From OLB11 sp041392835 (lineage in GTDB: Bacteria > Bacteroidota > Bacteroidia > Chitinophagales > Chitinophagaceae): 64,000 nt of DNA. The notes under the pieces were generated by a model. The model saw nothing but the letters and a program-made list of their open reading frames with translations. It was not told the DNA's origin and ran no database searches. Shown one piece after another: positions 1-8,209 of this stretch; within the stretch, counting starts at the first letter, position 1; every line of letters begins with the position of its first letter. Position numbers and translations under genes: made by a program. The stretch lies in the NCBI GenBank assembly GCA_041392835.1, contig JAWKLF010000006.1, forward strand, positions 1 to 64,000. The letters run 5' to 3'.

Positions 1-284
1 AACCAAAAACCAATCCACTCAAAACAGGGCTTACAGTTCCTCAAATTGCTTTCCTATTTAAGATACTTTCAGAGCATAACGACATTGGTATAGAAACAAA
101 AACTAAGACAGAACTATACAATTTTATTTCTCAAAACTTTGCTACTAAAAAATCTACAGAAAAAGGAATTAGTATCAAAAAATTAGCTGAATATTTCAAT
201 GAACCTGACCCAGATGCACAAGCATTTTGGTACGGAATTATTGCTAATTGGTTTACCGATAAAAAGAAATTCAACAAATTTTAA
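1..284 (+). CDS. C-terminal part of an unidentified mobile-element protein (truncated at window edge)
   Basis: An open frame enters from the left edge and ends with TAA at 282-284, leaving 93 readable residues. It contains a stretch TVPQIAFLFKILSE, then a Lys-rich part and a C-terminal helix-rich segment with EPDPDAQAFWYGIIANW. I do not recognise the family with certainty. Proteins of this general look lie beside excisionase-like HTH genes in Bacteroidota integrative elements, and such a gene follows here at 411. A terminator-like hairpin comes 8 bases after the stop, so this gene probably closes its own transcript. The start lies outside the window. Confidence 0.55.
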   Translation, partial: PKTNPLKTGLTVPQIAFLFKILSEHNDIGIETKTKTELYNFISQNFATKKSTEKGISIKKLAEYFNEPDPDAQAFWYGIIANWFTDKKKFNKF

Positions 285-291
285 TCCTCTT

Positions 292-315
292 AAACCCTTT
301 ATAGTCAAGGGTTTT
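292..315 (+). terminator. Hairpin terminator after the first partial gene
   Basis: AAACCCTT at 292-299 pairs perfectly with AAGGGTTT at 307-314 around a 7-base loop, followed by a short T run. A second perfect hairpin, AGGGTG-GTAT-CACCCT, lies at 320-335. The T run is short, so termination may be weak. Confidence 0.45.
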
Positions 316-410
316 GCTTAGGGTGGTATCACCCTATGCCACTACATTTACTGCACTTCCATTCACATTTTTGCATTGCAATAACGCAATAAAATAAAAT
401 TTAAAAAGCA

Positions 411-689
411 ATGGAAGTAATAACAATCCAATCAGAAGCATTCCAAGAATTAGTTAAGAAAATGGACGAAATCCAAACCAAACTAACAGCTAAGGAAAAA
501 GAACCAAAAGAAATTTGGTTAGACAATCAAGAGTTCATTCAATTACTCAAAATCTCAAAACGAACTGCACAGCATTACCGAGATACAGGAATGATTTCTT
601 TCTCACAAGTAGGTAGCAAAATTTACTATCGTATGAACGATGTAGAGGAACTATTGAAAAAACATTACAACAAAGCATTTAAGAAATAA
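411..689 (+). CDS. Helix-turn-helix DNA-binding protein, excisionase/MerR-like (HTH_17 type)
   Basis: This is a 92-residue protein. The N-terminal half is a charged helix that may form a coiled coil. The C-terminal half has the winged-helix pattern WLDNQEFIQLLKISKRTAQHY ... GSKIYYRMNDVEELLKKH. This matches the short HTH_17 family, which holds excisionases and transcription regulators of Bacteroidota integrative and mobilizable elements. The ATG at 411 follows a leader containing TTAAAAAGCA, and a similar leader precedes the next gene at 739, so the two are probably expressed alike. The likely role is recombination directionality or regulation of the element; this is inferred from family and position. 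Confidence 0.8.
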   Translation: MEVITIQSEAFQELVKKMDEIQTKLTAKEKEPKEIWLDNQEFIQLLKISKRTAQHYRDTGMISFSQVGSKIYYRMNDVEELLKKHYNKAFKK

Positions 690-738
690 GCAACCTTAAA
701 CACTTTGATTTTTTAATAAATTAAAAAGCAGTAGAAAG

Positions 739-2655
739 ATGTCAAAAGATATAAAAGATTATCCCTTAGTGTCATTATACAAAACGGTAATGGACACCAC
801 AGCATTTGAGCAAAATCCAGTATTACAAGTATTATTCAAAATCAACAATGGTACTTACAAGCATTTAGTTGACCCAGCTACAAAGGCATACCAAGAGGGC
901 AACTCAGATTTATATACAGAACTCAAAAAGAAAATTCCTTCATTCATTATTTCAGGCACTTATGAGGGTGGCAGAAAAGCCGAAAACCTAAAAGACTATT
1001 CAGGATATATCATTTTGGATATAGACAAATTGCCTAAAGATGAAATCAAAAACTACAAACAAAAAATTGCAGAAGTACCATTTACATTTGCTTGTTTTAT
1101 TAGTCCTTCAGGTGTTGGCTTAAAAATCATTATCAAAATAAGTTCCAATCCTACAGAGCATTTACAAGCATTCAACCAACTAAAAGCAATTTACGAAAAG
1201 GCAACAGGTGTAGAAATTGATAAGTCAGGCAAGGATATTAACCGACTTTGTTTTTTCAGTTGCGATAGCAATATTGTAATCAATTACGAAGCTCAAAAAT
1301 ATTTAGTACAGCACGAAGAATTAAAGCAAACAACTATTGCACCAGTGCAACAGTTTACACAATGTACAGACGACCTTAGTATTTTTCAAAAATGCGTAGA
1401 GCTTACCAATAACAAAATGTCATATGTAGAGGGCAATAGAAACAATTATGTAAATCTATTAGCCAATAATTGCAATCGCAATGGCTTATCCGAATTGTCA
1501 GCAACTCAGTACATAAATTCACATTACAATTACAACGATGCAGAAGTAAGCCAAACAATCAAAAGTGCCTACCATAGCCATACAGCAGAACACGGCAAAT
1601 TTTCCAAGCAATCTACGCCAGTAGTACCAATTAAAGATTTTTCAAACACAGGTGCAGTTCCACTAAAACAACTCATTCACAGAGCCAACACCGAACCTGA
1701 TACACCTTTTATTTGGAGTGGCATTAAGGAAAATTCCTTTGGCTTTATTTTTGGACCTTCCAAAAGTGGTAAAACTACCATTTGCGAAAACTTGGCTATG
1801 GCATTGGTGGCAGGGCTTACAGAGTTTATGGGGCAATCCATTACCAAAGGTATTTACAAAGTATTTTTTCTATCTTTAGAGGAGTATTGGAAACCAAGAA
1901 GCCAAAGAAACGCCAAACAAACACAATACCTTATAGAGCATATTGGTAATGATAATTGGTTAGATAATTATTCAGCAAATGATGATACAGTACCTCGTCA
2001 AATTTCAAGTGAAGAAGAATGGCTATTGTTAGAAACCTTAATCAAAAAAAATGGTGCAAATTTCGTCATAATAGACAGTTTAAGCCGTCTTTACGAAGGT
2101 GGTATAGAAGATAGTGGATTAGCTAAAAAAGTGGCTCTAAGGCTACGAGAATTGTGCAATAGATTAAAAATTACCCTCATTATCATTCACCATACACCCA
2201 AGCAAATAGGCAGACCCATTACCATAGATAGTTTGGCAGGTAGTCGTATGTTAGCACAGGAAGCCGATTTTATGATAGGCGTAGGCAAAAGCCCAGAGGG
2301 CAAGCGTTATATAAAAGATGTTGCTTTTCGTTACAAGCAAGAAGATAGCGAAAATGTAATGACCTTTGATATAAACAGCTATCAATATGCAGTAGAGGGC
2401 ATTCAATTACCTGAAACCGTTTTACTCAAAGAAACAAACGGCAGAGAAGACAGCACCAATGCAGATGCTATATTAGAATACATTGACGAGAAATCTAAAT
2501 CACAAATAGGTGGTTGCTATTTGAAAGACCTTACAGAGCATTTCGTTACAGGCAAAATAATTTCAAGAGCCACTTTGTTCAACTGCCTTGAAAAACTTCA
2601 AAAAGACGGCAAAATATCCAAGCCCTCAAAAGGACAGTACAAGTCCACCCAATAA
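739..2655 (+). CDS. VirE-N (BT4734-like) / AAA ATPase replication protein of a mobile element
   Basis: This is a 638-residue two-domain protein. Residues about 60-185 match the BT4734-like/VirE N-terminal domain, with YIILDIDKLP and the loop SPSGVGLKIIIKI. An Asp-x-Asp pair and an S-x-SG-x-GL loop recall archaeo-eukaryotic primase folds. Residues about 325-560 form a RepA/RecA-like ATPase (AAA_25) with Walker A GPSKSGKTT at 339-347 and Walker B FVIIDSL at 442-448. IIIHHTPK at about 481-488 fits the sensor region. The C-terminus resembles a winged helix (SRATLFNCLEKLQKDGKISK). Such proteins are thought to help replication of Bacteroidota integrative elements or plasmids. It stands 49 bases after the HTH gene. 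A direct part in primer synthesis is my inference. Confidence 0.8.
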   Translation: MSKDIKDYPLVSLYKTVMDTTAFEQNPVLQVLFKINNGTYKHLVDPATKAYQEGNSDLYTELKKKIPSFIISGTYEGGRKAENLKDYSGYIILDIDKLPKDEIKNYKQKIAEVPFTFACFISPSGVGLKIIIKISSNPTEHLQAFNQLKAIYEKATGVEIDKSGKDINRLCFFSCDSNIVINYEAQKYLVQHEELKQTTIAPVQQFTQCTDDLSIFQKCVELTNNKMSYVEGNRNNYVNLLANNCNRNGLSELSATQYINSHYNYNDAEVSQTIKSAYHSHTAEHGKFSKQSTPVVPIKDFSNTGAVPLKQLIHRANTEPDTPFIWSGIKENSFGFIFGPSKSGKTTICENLAMALVAGLTEFMGQSITKGIYKVFFLSLEEYWKPRSQRNAKQTQYLIEHIGNDNWLDNYSANDDTVPRQISSEEEWLLLETLIKKNGANFVIIDSLSRLYEGGIEDSGLAKKVALRLRELCNRLKITLIIIHHTPKQIGRPITIDSLAGSRMLAQEADFMIGVGKSPEGKRYIKDVAFRYKQEDSENVMTFDINSYQYAVEGIQLPETVLLKETNGREDSTNADAILEYIDEKSKSQIGGCYLKDLTEHFVTGKIISRATLFNCLEKLQKDGKISKPSKGQYKSTQ

Positions 2656-2673
2656 TAACCCCTTACTTTTTAG

Positions 2674-2691
2674 TTAGACTACTTAGACTAC
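2674..2691. repeat. Two tandem 9-mers TTAGACTAC, matching repeats near 25.7 kb
   Basis: TTAGACTAC occurs at 2674 and again at 2683, exactly 9 bases apart, between the ATPase gene and the promoter of the XRE gene. The same 9-base spacing of TTAGAC occurs at 25705, 25714 and 25723. The spacing suggests iterons or an operator array. Confidence 0.5.
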
Positions 2692-2713
2692 TCAAAGTTT
2701 TGCACTTCATTAC

Positions 2714-2742
2714 TTTGGTTTGCTTTATTATGCTTATATTTG
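2714..2742 (+). promoter_or_regulatory. Candidate Bacteroidota promoter for the XRE/hsd defence operon
   Basis: TATATTTG at 2735-2742 fits the Bacteroidota -7 element TAnnTTTG exactly. A TTTG at 2714-2717 sits 17 bases upstream, in place of the -33 element. A start about 7 bases later would give a leader of roughly 28 bases before the ATG at 2777. The TTAGACTAC repeats lie just upstream. Confidence 0.55.
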
Positions 2743-2776
2743 TCAAATATTGGCAAGTCAAAATAAGCAATTCAAT

Positions 2777-3064
2777 ATGTCTAATCATTTTGGTTATAAA
2801 ATAAGGCAACTTCGGGAACACAACAACCTGCTACTTAGGCAGGTTGCCCCATTTATAGACATTGATACACCTCTTTTGAGTAAAATAGAACGAGGCGAAA
2901 GAGTATTAAAGAAAGAACAGATACCACTATTAGCCAAAATCTTAAAAATAGATGAAGATGAACTAACTACCTTATGGCTTGCAGACCAAATGTATAATGT
3001 TATTGATGGTGAACCATTAGCAAACGAAGCAATTAAACAACTGACTAAAAATATCAAAAAGTAG
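2777..3064 (+). CDS. XRE-family HTH regulator, probable controller of the restriction operon
   Basis: This is a 95-residue protein when started at the ATG at 2777. The longer reading frame begins with TTG codons that overlap the promoter and is unlikely to be used. The HTH_3 pattern is clear: YKIRQLREHNNLLLRQVAPFI, then PLLSKIERGER as recognition helix, then IPLLAKILKI. The C-terminus is short and helical. The stop codon TAG directly abuts the hsdM ATG at 3065, so translation is likely coupled. A regulator first in the operon fits control of modification and restriction gene timing, as C-proteins do; that role is inferred. Confidence 0.85.
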   Translation: MSNHFGYKIRQLREHNNLLLRQVAPFIDIDTPLLSKIERGERVLKKEQIPLLAKILKIDEDELTTLWLADQMYNVIDGEPLANEAIKQLTKNIKK

Positions 3065-5182
3065 ATGAGCATAAATATATTAAAATACGAAGGCGATGTA
3101 TGGCGTACAGCCGATTTCCTAAGAGGTGCAGGAATTAAAGAAAGCGACTTTCCTAAATTTATGATGCCATACTTTGCCCTTATTATGGTAGAAAGTAGGT
3201 TGGTAAGAGAAAGTAATAAATTGAAAGCCGACCACAACAATTTAGATATTGACGATTTTATTGAGCTATTCAAAGAAGAAGGCTTGGGCTACAATGACTT
3301 TGTAATTCGTAAAAACAAAACTCTAAAAGACATTTGTAAAAACGATAAAACCTTTGATGTAGATTTTCATTCCTACCTCAAAGCATTTGACCCAGAAACT
3401 CGTTACCTCTTAGGTGTAGATAAAGGTACAGAAGAAGAAAAATTTTTAGATATATCAGGCGTTACAGGACAGCTCAAAAAAAAACGAATTTTATTTGAAA
3501 CGGTACAGGCTTGGAGTGAAATAGATTTAGTAGAATTTAGCAACTCTGAAATTACCACCCTTGAAGAACACATAAAGCGTAGATGGGCAGATATATCAGC
3601 CGAAACAGCAGGAGAGCAATATACCCCAGACGATATTATTTCTTTAATCTCTGAAATCATTGCTTCCAAAATAGATGATAACGGAAAATTCCTAACTATC
3701 TATGACCCTACTTGTGGAGGTGGCAACCTTTTATTTGGTGTAGAAGATAAAATACAAGACCTATACCCAAGCCGACCTACTGCCACTTATGGCCAAGAAT
3801 GGAACGGCACTTTGTTTGCCTTAGCCAAAATTGAAAGTAGATTTAGAAAAGATACCCAAATAGAATACGGAAATACCTTAACCGATATTGGCAAATTTTG
3901 GGATAAAACATTTAGCATAATCGTAGCCAATCCACCGTATGGTGTCAAATGGGAAGGGTTTGAAAAAGACATTAGAAACGACACTACAGAAAGGTTTGTA
4001 GCCTTACCCTCAATTAGCGATGGGCAGTTTTTATTTACCCAACATATACTTTGGAAGTTGGCAGAAGATGGTTTGAGCATTGTGGTACACAATGGCTCTA
4101 CCTTATTTAGTGGCGATGCAGGTAGTGGCGAAAGTACAATCCGAAAACACTTTTTTGAACAAGACTATGTAGAAGCCATTATACAAATGCCTACCGATGA
4201 ATTTTTCAATACCGGTATCTATACTTATTTGTGGATATTCAATAAAAACAAACCAGCCAGCAGAAAAGATAAAGTAATACTTATCAATGCAAGTGAACTA
4301 TTTGAACCATTAAAGAAAAGTAAGGGTAAAAAGCGTAGGCAAATGAACCCAAGCAATAGAGCCGAGATAGTAAAAACCTTAGCCGATTTTAAGGACAATA
4401 GTTTTGCCAAAGTATTTGATAAATGGCATTTCTATTACAACAAACAAAGCATAATGCTTACTAATATTGATGAAGATGGCAACTACTTACAACTACCTAC
4501 CAAAACCAATAAAGACGGTGATACAGTAGAGGAAAAATCAATCAAATTAGAAGTAGAAAAAATTATACAAACTACCGAAGCCAACACTACACAGTTAGAT
4601 AAAACAGAATATATTACCGATGATTTGATAGGTACAGAATACAACAGCTTAGATGAATATTTAGAAAAACATATCAAACCACTTATTGCAGAATTAGATT
4701 ACAAAGAAGCTGATCTAAAAGTATATACCAATAAAGCCACTTACTACTACGATAACGACAAAGAAACCATTATAGAACAAACAGGCAAAAACTCAACTGC
4801 ATTAGGTAGTGGTAAAATTGTAATAAAAGCGACTGCCAAAAAAGGTACTGTAATAGTAAAAGAGGGTAAGAAAAAAGAAACCAAAGTACAACAAACCAAA
4901 AGTATAAACATAACCGTAGAGCTAACCAAAGACTTACAAAAAGATTATGAAATAATACCGTACCACCCAAACGAAGCCACCAACCAAAGCAATATAGATG
5001 CTTTTATGGCGAAGTACATTACCAAACCATTTGAGTATATAGACAATGTAATAGGTGTAGAAATCAATTTTAATAAAGTGTTCTATACACCAGAAGCATT
5101 AAGACCTATTGATGCTATTACTAAAAACTTGACTGATTTAGAAAACGAATTAGCTAACCTTGAAAATGAATTGAATTTATGA
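3065..5182 (+). CDS. hsdM: Type I restriction-modification DNA methyltransferase subunit (HsdM)
   Basis: This 705-residue N6-adenine methylase subunit moves a methyl group from S-adenosylmethionine to the recognition site set by HsdS. Residues about 1-160 are the helical N-terminal region. SAM-binding motif I is DPTCGGGNLL at about 214-223, and the catalytic motif IV is NPPYG at 289-293. An unusual Lys-rich stretch (residues about 575-625) lies in the C-terminal part and may be lineage-specific. The last residues form a leucine-rich helix, typical of the contact with HsdS. The end overlaps hsdS by 4 bases (ATGA). The reading frame is intact. Confidence 0.95.
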   Translation: MSINILKYEGDVWRTADFLRGAGIKESDFPKFMMPYFALIMVESRLVRESNKLKADHNNLDIDDFIELFKEEGLGYNDFVIRKNKTLKDICKNDKTFDVDFHSYLKAFDPETRYLLGVDKGTEEEKFLDISGVTGQLKKKRILFETVQAWSEIDLVEFSNSEITTLEEHIKRRWADISAETAGEQYTPDDIISLISEIIASKIDDNGKFLTIYDPTCGGGNLLFGVEDKIQDLYPSRPTATYGQEWNGTLFALAKIESRFRKDTQIEYGNTLTDIGKFWDKTFSIIVANPPYGVKWEGFEKDIRNDTTERFVALPSISDGQFLFTQHILWKLAEDGLSIVVHNGSTLFSGDAGSGESTIRKHFFEQDYVEAIIQMPTDEFFNTGIYTYLWIFNKNKPASRKDKVILINASELFEPLKKSKGKKRRQMNPSNRAEIVKTLADFKDNSFAKVFDKWHFYYNKQSIMLTNIDEDGNYLQLPTKTNKDGDTVEEKSIKLEVEKIIQTTEANTTQLDKTEYITDDLIGTEYNSLDEYLEKHIKPLIAELDYKEADLKVYTNKATYYYDNDKETIIEQTGKNSTALGSGKIVIKATAKKGTVIVKEGKKKETKVQQTKSINITVELTKDLQKDYEIIPYHPNEATNQSNIDAFMAKYITKPFEYIDNVIGVEINFNKVFYTPEALRPIDAITKNLTDLENELANLENELNL

Positions 5183-6492
5183 GTAAGGTAGGCACATATA
5201 ACAAATACAAACATTCAGGTCTTAATTGGCTTGGAGATGTTCCTCAACATTGGGAAGTATTACGAGTAAAGGATATTGTACAAAGAATAGGAAGTGGTGT
5301 AACGCCTCTTGGTGGTAGTGAAGTATATGTAGATAATGGTATAACTTTTATTCGTAGTCAAAATGTTTATGATGATGGTTTAAGGCTTGATGATGTTTCG
5401 TTTATCACAAATGAAGTTCACAAAAAAATGAAAAGTTCTCAATTGAAACCAAATGATATTTTAATAAATATTACAGGTGCTTCTATTGGTAGAACTTGTA
5501 TAGTGCCAAGTAATATTCCAACGGCAAATATCAATCAACATATTATTTATTTGCGTTTCAAGCCTAAATATGTACCATTCATTGCAAATTATTTCAAAAC
5601 AATTTCAATAAAAGATTACATTAATTTAATTCAGGCAGGTACTTCTAAAGAAGCATTAAACTTAGGGCAAACATTAAATACTGCTTTAATTCTTCCACCC
5701 CTAACCGAACAAACCCAAATAGCCAACTACCTTGATACCAAAACCCAAGCCATAGACAAAAAAATAAACCTACTCACTACCAAAATTGAATATTACAAAG
5801 AGTTAAGAAAAACTATTATCAATAATGCAGTTACCAAAGGGTTAGATAAAAATGTAAAGCTAAAAGAAAGTGAATTAGGGTTAAAGCCAAGTCATTGGAC
5901 TATCAGCAGACTAAAAGAAGTTTCTAAAACAATGAGTAGTGGTGCTACACCACTTACCAATATAGATGCTTATTATGAAGATGGCATTGTAAATTGGGTA
6001 AACACAGGAGATTTGAATGATGGCATTGTAGAAAGCTGTCAATATAAAATATCTCAATTGGCTATAAATGACTATCCAAATTTGAAAGTTAATAAACCAG
6101 GTACTTTGATGATAGCAATGTATGGTGCTACCATTGGCAAAATTGGGTTGCTGAATATTTATGCTACTACAAATCAAGCCTGTTGCTGTATCAATTTCAA
6201 TAAACACAATTTCAGCAAGTTCTATTTTTATTGGTTTTTAGCGTATAAACAATTTATGATTAGTTTAAGTGTTGGGGGAACACAACCTAATGTAGGTCAA
6301 GGTATAATTGGTAAAATGTTAGTTGCTGTTCCACCAATAAAAGAACAAACCGAAATAGCCACTTATTTAGATGCTAAAACCAACACCATAGATAAAATTA
6401 CCACCAACCTACAAACCCAAATAGAAACCCTAAAAGAACTGCGTAAAACATTAATCAATGATGTAGTAACAGGTAAAGTAAAAGTAAATTAA
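5179..6492 (+). CDS. hsdS: Type I restriction-modification specificity subunit (HsdS)
   Basis: This 437-residue protein has the classic two-half layout. Each half has a target recognition domain starting with a W-x-x-x-R-L/V-K element (DVPQHWEVLRVKDI near 20, KPSHWTISRLKEV near 235). Each is followed by a conserved helix, beginning LPPLTEQTQIANYL near 173 and VPPIKEQTEIATYL near 385. The two halves read different half-sites of a bipartite DNA sequence, and the helices set the spacing and hold HsdM and HsdR. The gene starts inside the end of hsdM and ends one base before the DUF262 gene. The target sequence cannot be deduced by eye. Confidence 0.95.
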   Translation: MSKVGTYNKYKHSGLNWLGDVPQHWEVLRVKDIVQRIGSGVTPLGGSEVYVDNGITFIRSQNVYDDGLRLDDVSFITNEVHKKMKSSQLKPNDILINITGASIGRTCIVPSNIPTANINQHIIYLRFKPKYVPFIANYFKTISIKDYINLIQAGTSKEALNLGQTLNTALILPPLTEQTQIANYLDTKTQAIDKKINLLTTKIEYYKELRKTIINNAVTKGLDKNVKLKESELGLKPSHWTISRLKEVSKTMSSGATPLTNIDAYYEDGIVNWVNTGDLNDGIVESCQYKISQLAINDYPNLKVNKPGTLMIAMYGATIGKIGLLNIYATTNQACCCINFNKHNFSKFYFYWFLAYKQFMISLSVGGTQPNVGQGIIGKMLVAVPPIKEQTEIATYLDAKTNTIDKITTNLQTQIETLKELRKTLINDVVTGKVKVN

Positions 6493-6493
6493 T

Positions 6494-8209
6494 ATGTCAG
6501 CAACATTAGAAAATACAAGCGTAAAATATGCAGACCTCATAAGTGAGATAGAAACAGGACAGGTAAAAATACCACAGTTTCAAAGAAAGTTTGTTTGGTC
6601 TGTAAAGGCTTCTGCCAAGCTATTAGATAGTATCATTAAGGGATTTCCAATAGGCACATTTATTTATTGGAGAACTAATGAAAGATTAAGGGCTATTAGA
6701 AATTTAGGCAACATTACATTACCAGAACCACAGCAAGGCGAATTTGTGAACTATGTTTTAGATGGTCAACAAAGGCTTACTTCTTTATATGCTTCACTCA
6801 AAGGAGTTTCTATTATTGATGCTGATGGTAATACAACCGACTACAGTCATATTTATGTTGATTTATTAGCAAAGAATGATGATGATATTATTATAACAGA
6901 AATTGAAGGTAAAAACCAAACGGATATAATTAAACTAACCGATTTAATGAATGGTGGTTTGACTATGTTAGCTTCTTATCCACCTGAGCACCACAAAACT
7001 ATTGAAAAACTAAAATTGATACTTACCAGTTATGCTTATTCAGTAATCAATCTCAAAAATGCCTCAATTGAAGTTGCTACTGAAGTATTTACAAGGCTCA
7101 ATGTAGGTGGAAAGTCATTAACCTTATTTGAAATTATGGTAGCTAAAACTTATCATATTTATGAAAATGAATTTGACGAAGCTACACAACAAAATAAAGT
7201 GTTTGATTTAGCAGTAAAATATGAAGAATTAATAAAGCAATTAAAAGTAAGTCATTACGAAACAATTCCTTCTGCTACTATACTTCAAGTGGTGGCAATG
7301 CTTCTTACAAAAAACTGTACTAAAAAATCCATTCTACAGTTAGACAAAATGAAGTTCATAAATATTTGGGATGAAGCTGTAGAGTGTATAAAAAGCTCAA
7401 TAGATTTTTTCAGGTCTTATGGTATTCCTGTAAGTCGTATATTACCTTATTATGCTTTAATTGTGCCTTTCAGTTATTATTTCTACAAGCATAAACAAAG
7501 CCCAGTTGGTAAAATGAAAGAAATGTTAGAAGATTTCTTTTGGAGAGCTTCATTAGGGTTTAGGTATTCTTCAGGTGTTGAAAGTAAGTTAGCACAAGAC
7601 ATTACTAAAATTGAAAATATCATTGAGGGCAAATTACCTAAATACGAATGGGCAATAAATGTAAATAAAGAGTTTGTAGAAACAAATGGTTGGTTTAGTA
7701 CAGGCAAATCATTTATTAAAGCCGTATTGTGTTTATATGCCAAACAAAAGCCAAAGAGGTTTAATAATAACTTAGATGTAATCATTGACAATAGCTACCT
7801 CAAAATTGCTTCAAGTAAAAACTATCACCACTTTTTCCCTAAGGCTTGGCTAAAGAAAAATCAACCTTCGGTTGATGGCTTCAAAGTAAATCATATTGTA
7901 AATATTACCATTGTAGATGATTTCTTAAACAAGAATATTATTAGAGCCAAAAGTCCTTCTGTTTATATGACTGACTTCAAAGAAAAAAATACAGAGTTAG
8001 CAGATACAATGAAAACACATTTAATTGATGTTGACAATGATGGTATTTGGTCTAATGATTTTTTAACCTTTTACAATAATAGATTAACAGCAATAACAAC
8101 CAAATTAAACAATTTTATTATTCCTCAGGACACTACAGGGCAAAACTTAGAAGTATATGAAGATGTTGAAGAAGTAGAGGAAGAAACTAACGAAATAAAT
8201 ATAGACTAA
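6494..8209 (+). CDS. DUF262 protein with HNH-type C-terminus (GmrSD-like nuclease) inside the type I operon
   Basis: This 571-residue protein opens with the DUF262/ParB-like pattern: IPQFQRKFVWSVKASAKLLDSI, FPIGTFIYWR and the signature LDGQQRLTSLYA. That domain acts as a nucleotide-using regulatory or nuclease part in GmrSD systems. Near residue 443 comes YHHFFPKAWL, then VNHIVNITIV and FLNKNI, which looks like the DUF1524/HNH nuclease pattern with H445 and H446. The protein is thus probably a single-chain GmrSD-type enzyme, which in known cases cuts modified phage DNA. It starts one base after hsdS stops, and its TAA overlaps the hsdR ATG by one base (TAATG), so it is built into the operon. 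A joint action with HsdMSR is inference. Confidence 0.85.
   Translation: MSATLENTSVKYADLISEIETGQVKIPQFQRKFVWSVKASAKLLDSIIKGFPIGTFIYWRTNERLRAIRNLGNITLPEPQQGEFVNYVLDGQQRLTSLYASLKGVSIIDADGNTTDYSHIYVDLLAKNDDDIIITEIEGKNQTDIIKLTDLMNGGLTMLASYPPEHHKTIEKLKLILTSYAYSVINLKNASIEVATEVFTRLNVGGKSLTLFEIMVAKTYHIYENEFDEATQQNKVFDLAVKYEELIKQLKVSHYETIPSATILQVVAMLLTKNCTKKSILQLDKMKFINIWDEAVECIKSSIDFFRSYGIPVSRILPYYALIVPFSYYFYKHKQSPVGKMKEMLEDFFWRASLGFRYSSGVESKLAQDITKIENIIEGKLPKYEWAINVNKEFVETNGWFSTGKSFIKAVLCLYAKQKPKRFNNNLDVIIDNSYLKIASSKNYHHFFPKAWLKKNQPSVDGFKVNHIVNITIVDDFLNKNIIRAKSPSVYMTDFKEKNTELADTMKTHLIDVDNDGIWSNDFLTFYNNRLTAITTKLNNFIIPQDTTGQNLEVYEDVEEVEEETNEINID

Noticed and set aside
2720..2776. TTG-started extension of the XRE gene
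   Set aside because: It overlaps the best promoter of the operon, and the extension does not resemble the family; ATG 2777 is better.
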